Below, piece by piece: positions 49,125 through 60,025 of a stretch of 64,000 bases of DNA. How positions within the stretch are numbered: the first letter of the stretch is position 1; the number at the start of each line of letters is the position of its first letter. The notes beneath the pieces are model-generated. The model was not told the origin of the DNA. It ran no database searches and was given only the letters and a program-made list of their open reading frames with translations. The position numbers and the translations under genes were made by a program. Source of the DNA: Puccinellia tenuiflora (Eukaryota > Streptophyta > Magnoliopsida > Poales > Poaceae); NCBI GenBank assembly GCA_012064385.1, contig QRDG01000535.1:646178-710177 (forward strand). The letters run 5' to 3'.

Positions 49125-51670
49125 CTAGGAATCCCCTGCCTGCAAAGAAAAACAATTGCCACCATCGCATCAAATTTCTCGGTGAACATACTGCGCAAAC
49201 AATACCACGGAGAACATGCCATTTGCTGATACCTTGTTAGACATAATGAAATCCACCACAGCGTCGGAAAGTTCTTTACGATGTGCGGTGTAGCAGTGAT
49301 TCGCTCCGTCAATGACACTCAGTTTGTGAGTTGGTATATGTTTCGCAAATTCGTATGCATCTTCCACTGGAATGATCTCATCAGCTGAACCATGAACTGT
49401 GAAGAAGCTGAACAAAGACAGTAAAATTAAGTGGAAATTTGCAACAGGTGGTTTATAGCACAATATGAAACATTCGCCCAAATGCAAAAATATATTTATG
49501 TTTTCAATCCTGCGAATGCGCGGGAACGACAACTTTAGTGAAGCAAAATGCGGCATGTTGTTGCCAGGGGGTGCTGCTTGTTTCAGTTGGTAGCTTGATA
49601 TAAGGGTATGATGCCTAATTTAGATTCTGACCTGCATTCTTTGCTGATGGAAAGGCTCGTTGCACGCATATCAGTATTCAATCTTTCCATCAAGCTGTCT
49701 TTTGTTACTCTGTATAAAACCTTTCCTACATTGCAATCAACAGATAGTCAATATGACCATGAACGACACGTATGATATATACACAGCATATAAAATTGTT
49801 TTAGAAAGTAGCTTTAAACGTGTAAATGCTCATACACATTCATTACCTGACTTGTCTGTGACGTCAATGTAACCTTCCTTGTTTATCCTGTCAATAAATT
49901 CTTTCCCTAGGCGTTCTTCAATGCCTTTCTCCAAATAAAATCGCCCAGACAAGTTGACAACCATGTGGACATCGCCATATAGGGAAGCATACAGAACAAC
50001 CACATCTCCTCCTAGATATTTTTTTGCAAATTCAATGGCTAAGTTTTCTAAATTGCAAGTTTAATGTGCAATAAATAATATGGTAAGAATTGAAGGCTGT
50101 TAATGATAGATAAAAATAAAGATAGGAATGATCTATATTTAGTCAGGCAAGAGATTTAGTTATGATGATAGGGGTATGGTTTATTAGGCAGTTAGGGATC
50201 CTATTTTCAGGGGCAAGAATAAAGAGAGGAATAACACTGCTGGCAAATGTATTGTGCTTAACTGTTATAGAACTTCGTAGTACTTGATTTATAATGGATA
50301 TCTGGGCAAAAGAAAAAAGAAAAAGATACAACGAGAGCAATATACTGGATGAGACATGTTCCATGTGTTTGACAGGGCAGCAGTGCCAGCATCACAAACT
50401 GATTTGACCCACAGAGATGTGCCAACTTGGCTTTGATGTTTATGAACAGAGGAAAGAATATCTCTATGGCTCTACCATTTTAACTCTTGCATAGACTGTA
50501 TGTCCCAGTTGTTGAAGAACTAAACAAATTATTTCACCTTCAAACTACACATATTCGTTAAAAACTAATTAAGAACAGCAATAATAAACACGACTATACA
50601 AAAAGACAATGTATATCACCTACCCTTGCTGTGACCAACAATAGCCATGACATCATACTTGTCCTGATAAAGATGTGAGACAACAGAATGCAAGTCGTCA
50701 GCCTCTTTCCTGTAGTTGCCGTACTGGAACTCACCTTCACTTTCTCTGAAAACATATGATCAAAGGCATAGTATGAATGAGGTTGTGAACCATCCATGTT
50801 TAAATTTAAGCTACATAGTAAAAATGCTGTATCAAAGAAACAGATATTCAAAATTCCTCTATTAATTTATTTGTCCATGAGAAAATTGTAGTTGTAAGAC
50901 TACCTTTAGACAAGATAATTCTGTGGACAACTTACCCATTTCCACTGAAATCAAAGCGGAAGATACTAATTCCTTGTTTTGTTATTGCATCTGCTAGATC
51001 AACAATGATGCTATCACTCTGAAAACAAGCATTAAACTTCATTATACATATGATAGAAATTACTTCTAGGATGGTATAATTCGCTGCATCTCACATAGCA
51101 ACATTAAACTTGTCGACCCTTGTCTTAACGAGAACAAGGCAAATTTCTTCTGGTGACGACGTGGTTATGTACCTTGGAGGCCGTAAAGCCATGACACAAG
51201 ACTACAATCTTGTTCGAACCCGTGGGATGCAGCAGTCCCACAAGTTTCTCTCCGTGCTTGTTCGTTATCAATACCCTGTGTGTAGCAGCTGTTTCAGAAA
51301 ACCACATACAGTCAACAATTTGACTCAACATACGTTCCACGTATCTTCAACTCTATGCCAAGAATATCGTAACTGAAAATCACAAGAAGTCATCCTTTAA
51401 CGGAAGCTTTTTTTTTAACCATATGGATTTGCTAAGTAAAATAATGCCAAAATCCTTATGATGTGGCCATCTGAGCACTTCTCCAGGGCAGCACAAGAAA
51501 CAAATCTAGCCTAAGATTGGCTATGCAGATTGTTGAGATCAAATTTAAAGCATGGTCTAGTAGTTACCCTTTATTCGTGCACCCAAGAGAAGGTACGGAA
51601 TGTGAAATCAAGAAAGGGGCTTACGGGGACTGGAAGCATGCTGGGAGGAAGAGATGAGCGGCTGCGCCAT
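49125..51670 (-). CDS. Alpha/beta-hydrolase (serine hydrolase/esterase-like), tandem copy 1
   Basis: Exons on the minus strand: 51625-51670, 51173-51288, 50936-51018, 50624-50745, 49847-50011, 49632-49725, 49233-49407 and 49125-49139 join in frame to 271 codons plus TAG. If the last intron is retained, reading continues to a stop at 49170 (287 aa). The oxyanion/entry motif CHGFTAS is at residues 47-53. The nucleophile is Ser121 in GHSKGG, the acid Asp218 in HGSADEIIPVEDA, and the base His246 in GANHCYTAH. This is the plant S33-like/lipase-like hydrolase family of uncertain substrate; no signal peptide is visible, so a cytosolic enzyme is inferred. The start was chosen because both copies share ATG, exon 1 length (46 nt) and splice phase. 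A paralogue lies about 11.6 kb away. Confidence 0.88.
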
Positions 51671-52186
51671 GGATGACGGATGGCGGCAGCGGCCTCGTGC
51701 GGTTGGGATGGAGGGACCCAAGGCTGCTCACGCCGCCGGCTGCCGCAGGAGCAGGATGAAGGAAGGATTCGCCGGGCAAGTGGAGGAGGGGGAAGGAATC
51801 GTAGGAGTCCAGAGAACGCAGTCCGCAGCAGCATCATCAGCTGGCTAGTGGGGGTGCTAAGTGCTAACCATTAGACCTAGTGAAACTGTGAGGGGCTGGA
51901 AACCGTTGGATTGTATCTTTTGGACGATGCGGATTGATACACGTTACTGTACAAGTTTTTAGGTCCTTCTCTGGCGATCGGGTTAACACCGAAGAATCAA
52001 GATGATAGGCGTGTTTGATTGCTAGCAATTCCTCCGGCCAGGTCTTCTAGGTCTAAATTCTTAGTGTTTGCTTGTCCCGGTTATATGGGCGAATTAGCCC
52101 GCACTTTACTCAGATCACCCCAGAAATTGGCGCACTAGGAACGTTTGATTCTCGTGTCCGGCAGAAAGAGAACATAAGTTCCATTG
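51671..52186. other. Upstream region of hydrolase copy 1
   Basis: The first 170 bp or so above the start codon are similar to the region above copy 2 (63472-63590), so the duplication includes promoter-proximal sequence. Nothing else recognised. Confidence 0.45.
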
Positions 52187-53960
52187 TTAGAGCATCTCCA
52201 ATGGCGCCATCGCCATCGATAATGTGTCCGACACTCTCGAAATGTTGTTTGCTATGGGTGTGTCCGGACACATGTCTAGTCTATTCAGGTCGGCCGCCGT
52301 CACGACACCCCCCATAATTTGAAAGAAAAAAATTGAACACTCAAATTTAAAACAAACATCTCAAATTAAAGGACGTCTACAACTAAATTTAAACTAAAAA
52401 CTTTAACTAAAATAGTAAAAGTAAAAAAATGATAATAAACACCTAATCTAGGCCTTGCTAGGGCCAACTTCGCGTCATTCGCCCAGATGGTGGGTGAACT
52501 GGCTCCTCTTCCTCTCCGCAAATGCTTCGCGCGCCAGCCAGTGCCTCTCCACCGCTTCTTGGTGCCCTCGGCACCTCCTCACCGATCGGTGGTGTGTATG
52601 CCTCCTCCATCTCTCAAAGGGCGGCGTGCTCTACCCCCCTTCGGGTTTGTGGCGCCGCAAAAGCTTACCACTCGACAACCATGAACTGGCGGATTATCTC
52701 CTCCCTCGCCGAAGTGGCGGCGGAAATATCTGTGACGCGCTCTGCTATAGCATCGTTGGTCTTCTCGAGGACCATCGCCCTCAGGAATCGTTTGTTCCCG
52801 ACGCGCGGTGATGTAGGGAGGCAAACATGAACCTTCAAGCGTGAACACGCGAAGCTGAGGCGTGAAGCCTCGAGCAAAAATGAAGCACGGAGTCGTTGAA
52901 GTGAGGCGAGAATCCTCGAGTGGCGTGGAGACGCCGAAGTTGAGGCGAGAAGCCTCAAGAAAAGAAAAGGTGCCAAGACGCTGAGTGTGATGAAGTGAAG
53001 TTGAGGATTCATAAAAAATGTAGCCTTAAGAAGATGTGCCCTCTAGACAAGGAGTGAAAATAGTGTGGAGCGCGCGAGTGAGTATTCATGATGATGAAGC
53101 CTCGAGATGATGAAGACTCAATAAGTAGAACGAGGGACTACAGGTCCATAAACCTGAAGAACTAGAATAGGTATTTAAGTTATGCTTTTGAGTCATAGAA
53201 AAATCTGTACTATTAGGAGGGGTTAGATTTCTTAGACGGAAGTGAATCTTGATTGTGTGCTCAGTTAGAGTCATCATTTAAGGGCGTGTTTGGTAGCCCA
53301 CGCGCTACCCAAACAGGCTGAAGACATGCAAAAACGGACCGTTTGGTACCTCGCGCAACGACTTGGCCCGCACGCGCACGAACCTTAAAGCACCCCTCAG
53401 CCAGGCCCGCGAGGAACGCTCGATTCGGCCGTTTTTTCAGAGCCACCTTCAGGCCAGTACAGTAGAGGCAAAAGCGAGCGCGCGGAGCCGCGGCGATGCA
53501 GCCATGGAGCTGGCGGGAGACGAAAATTTGGGGCGGCCGTATGGCGCGCAGGATACCCTTACCCCCCTCTTTAGGCTGTCACCGGAAGCGGGAGAAGACA
53601 GCAGAGTATTTGTGCAGCGTAGGTGGCGGCGGAAGCCGCGACGACTTAGATCTTGGTTGCCGACGGCGACAGCGACCTCCCAGATCTGCCTCTCCTCCGC
53701 CTTCCGGACGACGACGGCGACACCTACGGAGACGGCGACAAGGAAGATCTGCCTCTCCTCCGACTCGTCGACGGCACCGATTGTTCGGTACTCCCTTCCC
53801 CCATGGCGGTAAGCTCGATTCCCCCATTGATAGATCTGACATGCCGGCGATGTAGGACCAAGCGTTCCTACTAAGTGCATCTTAGTTTAGACCGTAGCAG
53901 CTAGATTTCGGTTGTATTCTTATAGTACCACCTTGATTTCACTAGGACGGACAAGCTCGT

Positions 53961-55215
53961 ATGCCGCTCATCGTTCAGGCTGCAGCACTCATCGCTGTGA
54001 TGCAGGCCTGGCTCCTCTTAGTCCACCATAGAGCAGTACGCCGCAATTACAGGGGTGTAATCCGTTACGGTCCATTGTTTCTCCGAGATCAGGAGAGGAT
54101 GGCCAATCTGAACTACATCTACAACAACAACGAGGTGGAGGCCGTGAACATGCTACGAATGGGCAGAGCTCCCTTTTGCAAGCTAGTGGAGACGTTCAGG
54201 TCCAGGGGGCTGCTGAAAGATAGCATCCACACCTCCGTAGAAGAGAAAGTTGCGATGTTTCTTCATGTTGTTGGTCATAACCAGAGGTTCAGAGTGATTC
54301 ACAGCACATTCAGGAGATCTAGCGAGACTATATCTCGCTATTTCAAGCAAGTGTTGTTCGCAGTTGGAGAGCTCAGAGATGAGATGATCAAGACACCTTC
54401 TGGCCAAACTCCTAAGAAGATTCGAGAGAGCCACAGGTGGTATCCATATTTCAAGGTGAGCAATTCCAAAGTACTTCGTTGCACACATTACACATTTTCC
54501 ATGTACACATTCTAACATGATACAATGTTCATGGCAACAGGACTGCATTGGTGCAATTGATGGCACTCATGTCACTGCTAGAGTGCCAAGGTCAGAAGCT
54601 GCTGCATACAGGGGTCGAAAGCATTACACCAGCCAGAATGTGCTTGCTGCTGTGGATTTCGAGATGAGGTTCACATATGTGCTAGCTGGCTGGGAAGGAT
54701 CTGCCCATGATGCAAGCATCCTTGGTGACATCATGAGTCGACCAGATGGGATAAATATTCCGGATGGCAAGTTCTACCTTGGAGATGCAGGATATGCTTG
54801 TCGCCCAGGTGTTCTTCCACCCTTCAGGGCTACCAGGTACCACCTCAACGAGTTCTCCTCAAGGAACTATTCTAGGGATGCCAAGGAATTGTTCAACCTA
54901 AGACACTCTAGTCTTAGAGTTACAGTTGAGAGGGTATTTGGTGCTCTCAAGAACAGATTCAAGATCCTTGATCAGAAGCCGTTCCACACTTTCCCCACCC
55001 AAGTTAAGCTGGTTCTTGCATGCTGCATTCTCCATAACTGGATCTTAGAGTGGGGTGGTGTTGACAAGTACTTCCCAGAGGAGGAAGATGTTACACCTGA
55101 CACCGATGATGATGTTGGACATGGTATCACCGCTAACGACCAAGAAGCGTGGAAGACCTTGAGGCAGGAGATGGCTGATGCAATGTGGGTCGCGAGAGGT
55201 GACACCAAGATCTGA
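53961..55215 (+). CDS. PIF/Harbinger DDE transposase (DDE_Tnp_4 type)
   Basis: Two exons, 53961-54455 and 54541-55215, join in phase across a short GT-AG intron (AAG|GTGAGC ... CAACAG|GAC) to 389 codons plus TGA. Catalytic residues of the RNase H-like fold are visible: Asp in AIDGTHV, Asp in YLGDAGYA, and Glu in TVERVFGALKNRFKIL. The N-terminal half has the helix-rich DNA-binding-like region (EEKVAMFLHVVGHNQRFRVI) typical of the family. An additional upstream exon is likely: an acceptor at 53946 and a donor at 53810 keep phase with an acidic frame (DGDSDLPDLPLLRLPDDDGD). Its own start codon is unclear, so the ATG at 53961 is a conservative choice. No internal stop is seen; possibly functional. 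Confidence 0.88.
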
Positions 55216-55237
55216 AGAAAGAAGATGGAGTAGTACC

Positions 55238-55344
55238 AGAAGAAGAAGAAGAAGAAGAAGAAGAAGAAGAAGAAGAAGAAGAAGAAGAAGAAGAAGAAGA
55301 AGAAGAAGAAGAAGAAGAAGAAGAAGAAGAAGAAGAAGAAGAAG
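55238..55344. repeat. (GAA)n microsatellite, about 35 units
   Basis: An uninterrupted run of GAA/AAG of about 107 bp, starting some 20 bp after the transposase stop codon, followed by interrupted units to 55380. On the opposite strand it gives long poly-Ser, poly-Phe or poly-Leu frames that are artefacts. Confidence 0.97.
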
Positions 55345-55410
55345 CACAAGAAGAAGAAGCAGAAGAGGAGGAAGAAGAAAGAGTTTGCCACCTTTTGGCC
55401 ACTCCCCGCC

Positions 55411-55530
55411 TGAACTACCATTTGCTAGTATGTAGTTAAACTGTGATGTTGTGATGAACTACCATTTGCTAGCAGCTAGGTGATCTTTATGTCCTGACGA
55501 ACTACCATTTGCTAGTAGCTAGTTGAACAC
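55411..55530. repeat. Three-copy direct repeat, period about 43-44 bp
   Basis: The unit GAACTACCATTTGCTAG starts at 55412, 55456 and 55499 inside the 3' part of the Harbinger element, with related sequence between the copies. Subterminal repeats of this kind are often transposase binding sites, but here this is only a suggestion. Confidence 0.85.
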
Positions 55531-57661
55531 ATGAACAATCGTGGTGGTAATGTCACCACTAGTGAGAAGTGGTGAGTGGAAGTAGCTTGGCTTAGCAACC
55601 AAACACCATGCATACTGTGAAACTAAAACAGCCACCAAACAGCGTGGCCTCAAAAATTTGCACCCAGCCAAACGGGCCTGGCCAGAAAATTGTTGGCAGC
55701 CAAACGGGCTGCACAACATGGCTCAGGCCACGTTTTTTCAGGGCCAAGGAGACGGGGAGGCCGAAAAAGGCCTGAGCAACCAAACATGCCCTAAAGAAAT
55801 GAGTCAGTTGGAATCTCTTACGCATCAGTGTGGGAAGATAAAAACTAGATTGAACATGAAGCAAAACTAGGTTTAGCAGTAGAGCTTATGTTAAGTCAAG
55901 ATTGAATATGAAACATAATTCGTTTCTACAGCAGAGCTTATTTTGAGAGAACATGAAGCGTCACTAGAACTTGTGTTAAGTTGATTTGAACATGAAGAAA
56001 AATTGGGTACTTCAGTATAGCTTAGGGCGAGTCTAATTCTTTAGTCTGAGAAACATGATGCCTACAACATCCTTGTACCGCTGGATTCCAAGCTGCCAAA
56101 GGGGTGGAAGATCAGCTCCCACGAGGCGGTGATCCTCCGGCGACGGGAATACATGTCGCGGCGGACAGGGCCCACCTCCTCTACCACCCCATAGTGAGAG
56201 GGAGGACGCCATCATGGCATTCGATGGCCCGTTCCAACCGGTGTGGTACAACGCCAAACATCAAAGGGACTAGTGGGATATGCACACGGTGGAGAACGTC
56301 GTTCAATAAGCACGGCGCCACACTGCCAGGATGGAGAGCTCACCCCCACGGCGCACGTTGCCGCTCCGCACGCCGAAGCCGGAAGCGCGCACACTAGTGA
56401 GGGGTGGAGGGATTGTCTTCTGCAAGCCGAAGCGAGAGGCACGCTCACCACCGGGGGTGGGGCCGCCTTCCACATGCCAAAGCCATAGCCAAGGAGGAGA
56501 AGGTGTCGGCGGATTTTCGTGTCCCCTCACCATATTAGGATGGCGCCGACCCGCCAAACTACCCCAAGCCTTGCTCAAGTAAGCGACCATGCCGCAACCG
56601 CCGCCACACCATCCAAACGACATGAAGGACTGCGTTGAACTCAAGTTCACCATGCGCGCGTCGACGAACAAGCGATAACTACAACCGCCACTACACCATC
56701 GTCCGTCGGGCTTACCTGGTGGAGGACGGTATTGTCTATATCTCCGACATCGACAATTATATGAAGGATTTCTATGTAAAATATCAATAAATTTGTTAAC
56801 TTCATTTTAAAAAATTCAAAAAAATTGAGTGTTGTTTTTTCTTTAAAAAATGTTTAGGGGATGCCAAGAGGGCCGCCCTATCGGTTCGGCACCCCCCAAA
56901 TCGGCCTTTGTGTAGGGTGCCAGACACTTTTCTGAGGATGCCGATGCTCTTATGGTCATTTGACAGCTTTTACTACCACGACATCTCCATTCGTGTACAT
57001 ACTCGTGAGCCAGAGAGTGATAAAAGAAGTTCCAAACTTTCTACATGGTTTTCCATTACTTGTAGGGTTTTACTAGATCAGGAGGGATGCAGAGTGTACG
57101 GGCAGAGTATCATCGGCCTAAGTACATGGGCTTCAGAGAAATTTTGGGATCCAGTTAACCAGAGTGGACCAGTTTGACACACAGAATAGCACCCCCTAGG
57201 GACATTTGGCCAAGAACATCCCATATGGGAGTTAGAGCATCTCTACCGGGGGTGCCTAAATTGTGTCCGACACCCCCAAGAGGAGCCCCCTTTTGGTTTT
57301 CTGCTTCCCACATCGGCACCCCCTAAACGAAACCCCGGGAAAAAAGACGAAAATATGGAAATGATTCCAATTTCATTCAAATTCGTAATAGTTTACAAGA
57401 TTTGAACGAAATTTAACAAAACCTAACCCTAATTCTAGTCGGAGGCACCGGACCAGTGGAAGTTGTCGTCGCCGTCGAGGATGATGAGGGTGGAGGAGCC
57501 GACACGAGAGGTGGGGGTGCTGTCCTGGTGCGCACGGGAGGTGGAGGCGCTGGCGCCGGCGGAGGTGGAGGTTGAGACCGCCATCGCCGAGTGCTGGACT
57601 CTCTCCATGAAGCCGGGGGAATCTACCTCGATCTCAGCGGTGGACGCCACCAGAGCTCAGC

Positions 57662-60025
57662 TCATGCCGGGGAAATCTGCAGCCCCGACGACACTTCATA
57701 CCCCGCCGAAATCACCGGGGGCTTCACGTCCTCCGGCTCCTCCTTCACCTCCACCTTCACCCGCCGCATCGACGTTTCCTCGCGGCAGCGTGATACGTCT
57801 CCGACGTATCTATAATTTTTTATGTTCCATGCTTGATTATATATCAGTGCCACATGTTTTTAGAATATTTTTTATATCATTTTGGCATGATTTATGGAAC
57901 TAACCTATTAACAAGATGCCCAGTGCCAGTTCCTGTTTTCTGCTGTCTTTTTGTTTCAGAAAAGTTGTTCGGGGAAGTTTCTCGGAATGAGCTGAAAATT
58001 TACAGGAATTATTTCCAAGCAGAAACAAGTCCGGAGCCAGAAGGTCGCCTGCAGGGGGGCCCCACAGCCACCAGACGCCCCCAGGCGCGGCCCAGGGGCT
58101 GGCCGCGCGTGGGGCCCACCTGGTGCCCTCCGGCGCCGTCTCGAGTTGCACCTTCGCCTATAAATTCGTCTTCGACCCAAAAACCCTAAATACCAGACCA
58201 TATTTTCCAGAAGACGTCCGAGGCCGCCGCCATCGCCAACCCTAGTTCGGGAGGGTTCTGTAGCTCTTCCCGGCACCCTGCCGGAGAGGGGAATCGTCAT
58301 CGGAGGCATCTACACCACCATGCCTGCCTCTGGAGTGATGAGTGAGTAGTCCACCACGGGACTACGGGTCCATAGCAGTAGGTAGATGGTTGTCTCTCCT
58401 CCTTGTACTCCATTGCTTAGATCTTGTGAGCTGCCTATCATGATCAAGATCATATTATCTGTAACTACTACATGATTGTGTTTGCATGGATCCGATGAAT
58501 TGTGGAAATCATTACTTTTGTTCATCTATGTGTTATGTTTTATCTATGATCTTGCATGCTCTCCGATGCTAGTGGATGCTTTGGCCAAGTAATTGTTAGT
58601 ATCTTCAGAGAGGGTATTTATGCTATATAGTGGGTTCATGCCTCTTTTTTCTGAGCTCGGGTTGATAGAAACGATCAAGACTAAAGATGTGCTGCTGCCA
58701 CTAGGAAGAAAACAGCGGTGTGATGTACTTGTGTTATTTACATTACTTACATTATGCACTTTGCTTATTGCAATGATCTGTTGCTTGCAACTTAATACTT
58801 GACATGCTGGATAGCGATCCCGAGGTGGATTATTAGTCATAGACGCAGTTGGATAACGGTCTACGTATTTTGACGTAATTCCCATATTAGATGAAACGGT
58901 GAACTATATTGTTTTATGATAACATTGTTGTGCGCCCATAATTCTGTCAATTGCCATGCTGTAATTTGTTTACCCATCATGTATATATTTTGGAGAGACA
59001 CCACTAGTGAACTGTGGACCCCGGTCCTATTTTCCTACATTGTTACAACCGTTCTAATAGTTTTTCATCATCATTTTCTCGTTGGTCATATTTCACTCTC
59101 ATCATATTTTACATCTGCACAATTAATCATTTATGTTCGCCAAGCCGAATAGATTTACAACCTCTCTGTTTCATTGGGGCAAAGTACTTGTTTGTGATTG
59201 TGTGCAGGTCCGCGTTAATCTACAAGCGACAGAGTAGATTGACACCTCGCTAAGCCTTCTCCAAGTCCTACTGGATCTGACAACCTTGGTTTTGTAATCA
59301 AGGGAAACTGCTGCTTGCTGCATCATACCTTCCTCTTGGGGTTCCCCAGCGAACATGTGATCCACGTCATCACAGCGCAGGCGGAGACTCCCGCGTGGTG
59401 ACGACCGACGATTCTGGACATCGCGGATGAGCACCCTACCGCCTCTGCTCGGTCTTCCTCCGCTGCTGCCGCTACTCCCACCGTCGTCGCGAGCGCACAA
59501 GGAGAAGCACCCACCGCGTCGATGATGCTTCAGTGGCGGCGGGGGTGGCGGCCGCTGGATTGGCATGAGCCTCAACGGGGCCGGGTTTCCCGTGAAGGCG
59601 TGGTGGCGGGCGTCCTCGATGGCGCTGGCCACCATGTGGCCGATTTGTCCCCGCCAACGGTCTCGGTCGAGGGCGTTCCAGCGTGGTGGCTCCGGCGGGG
59701 CGTAGGCTGCCACTGCGGCGTCGCACTCCCACGCAAACCGGTCCCACCAGGCGGCATCGTTGTCGGCCGCGTTCTCCGGGTGGTTGCGGTCTGCCTCCAT
59801 CATCATGTCTCGCCGCTCGAGGATGGCATGACGGAAAGCCTCCTCGGTGGAGGGGAGCGGCGGCACGGCGAGGCCGCCCCAACTGATCACCCAGTTTTTG
59901 GGTAGGCGGAAGTCTGACGGCACGAGGAGGTCGTACCGGTGGAGCTGTCGTGACTCGTCGGTCGTAAGGGTGCAACATCCTCGGTACGAACCACTGGAGC
60001 TGCCGCCGACCTCGTAGTTGTTCAT
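57662..60025 (-). pseudogene. Transposon-borne ORF interrupted by a solo LTR
   Basis: The frame starts with ATG at 60025 on the minus strand and includes LPKNWVISWGGLAVPPLPST and an RDMMMEADRNHPENAADNDA stretch. It runs to 59373, where the solo LTR begins. Skipping the LTR and one CAGCG duplication, the same frame resumes at 57785 with MRRVKVEVKEEPEDVKPP and ends at 57662, giving about 258 codons before the insertion. I recall similar proteins as widespread hypothetical proteins of Triticeae transposons. Function unknown; the present copy is broken by the insertion. Confidence 0.7.
57791..59372 (+). mobile_element. Solo LTR, 1.58 kb
   Basis: Starts TGATACGTCTCCGACG and ends CCACGTCATCA (TG...CA), flanked by a perfect 5-bp duplication CAGCG (57786-57790 and 59373-59377). 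No internal retroelement genes. Its first bases form a perfect 8-bp palindrome around a 3-nt loop (GATACGTC TCC GACGTATC). I recall this family as very abundant in Triticeae genomes, but do not assign a name. Confidence 0.85.

Larger units (their letters stand above)
53282..55791 (+). mobile_element. PIF/Harbinger transposon with both TIRs, TAA TSD and intact-looking transposase, 2.5 kb
   Basis: The left end GGGCGTGTTTGGTAGC and the inverse of the right end GGGCATGTTTGGTTGC are terminal inverted repeats. TAA stands outside both (53279-53281 and 55792-55794). The element encodes a DDE transposase on the + strand. The Myb-like second protein found in many PIF/Harbinger elements was not seen, so mobility would need that function from elsewhere. 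Confidence 0.9.
52190..56949. mobile_element. Harbinger-like element (GAGCATCTCCA ends, TTA TSD) interrupted by a PIF/Harbinger element
   Basis: The left end GAGCATCTCCAATGG is preceded by TTA (52187-52189). The right end, read inversely, is GAGCATCGGCATCC and is followed by TTA (56950-56952). Both ends carry a GTGTC(C/T)G(A/G)CAC motif 30-40 bp in, and an A/T-rich block with the inverted pair AATTGAACACTCAA / AAATTGAGTGTT at about 125-140 bp. The interior left and right of the nested element (53282-55791) holds GC-rich, non-conserved frames; one on the right, with KLPKGWKISSHEAVILRRRE, recalls the frame at 57662-60025. The pairing of these two ends into one element is an inference. Confidence 0.55.

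Noticed and set aside
51571..51837. Upstream in-frame start giving a longer 88-codon N-terminal frame for hydrolase copy 1
   Set aside because: It is in a different phase from the shared ATG at 51670 and is not conserved in copy 2.
54972..55421. Poly-Phe/Leu/Ser and poly-Arg frames
   Set aside because: Translations of the GAA microsatellite.
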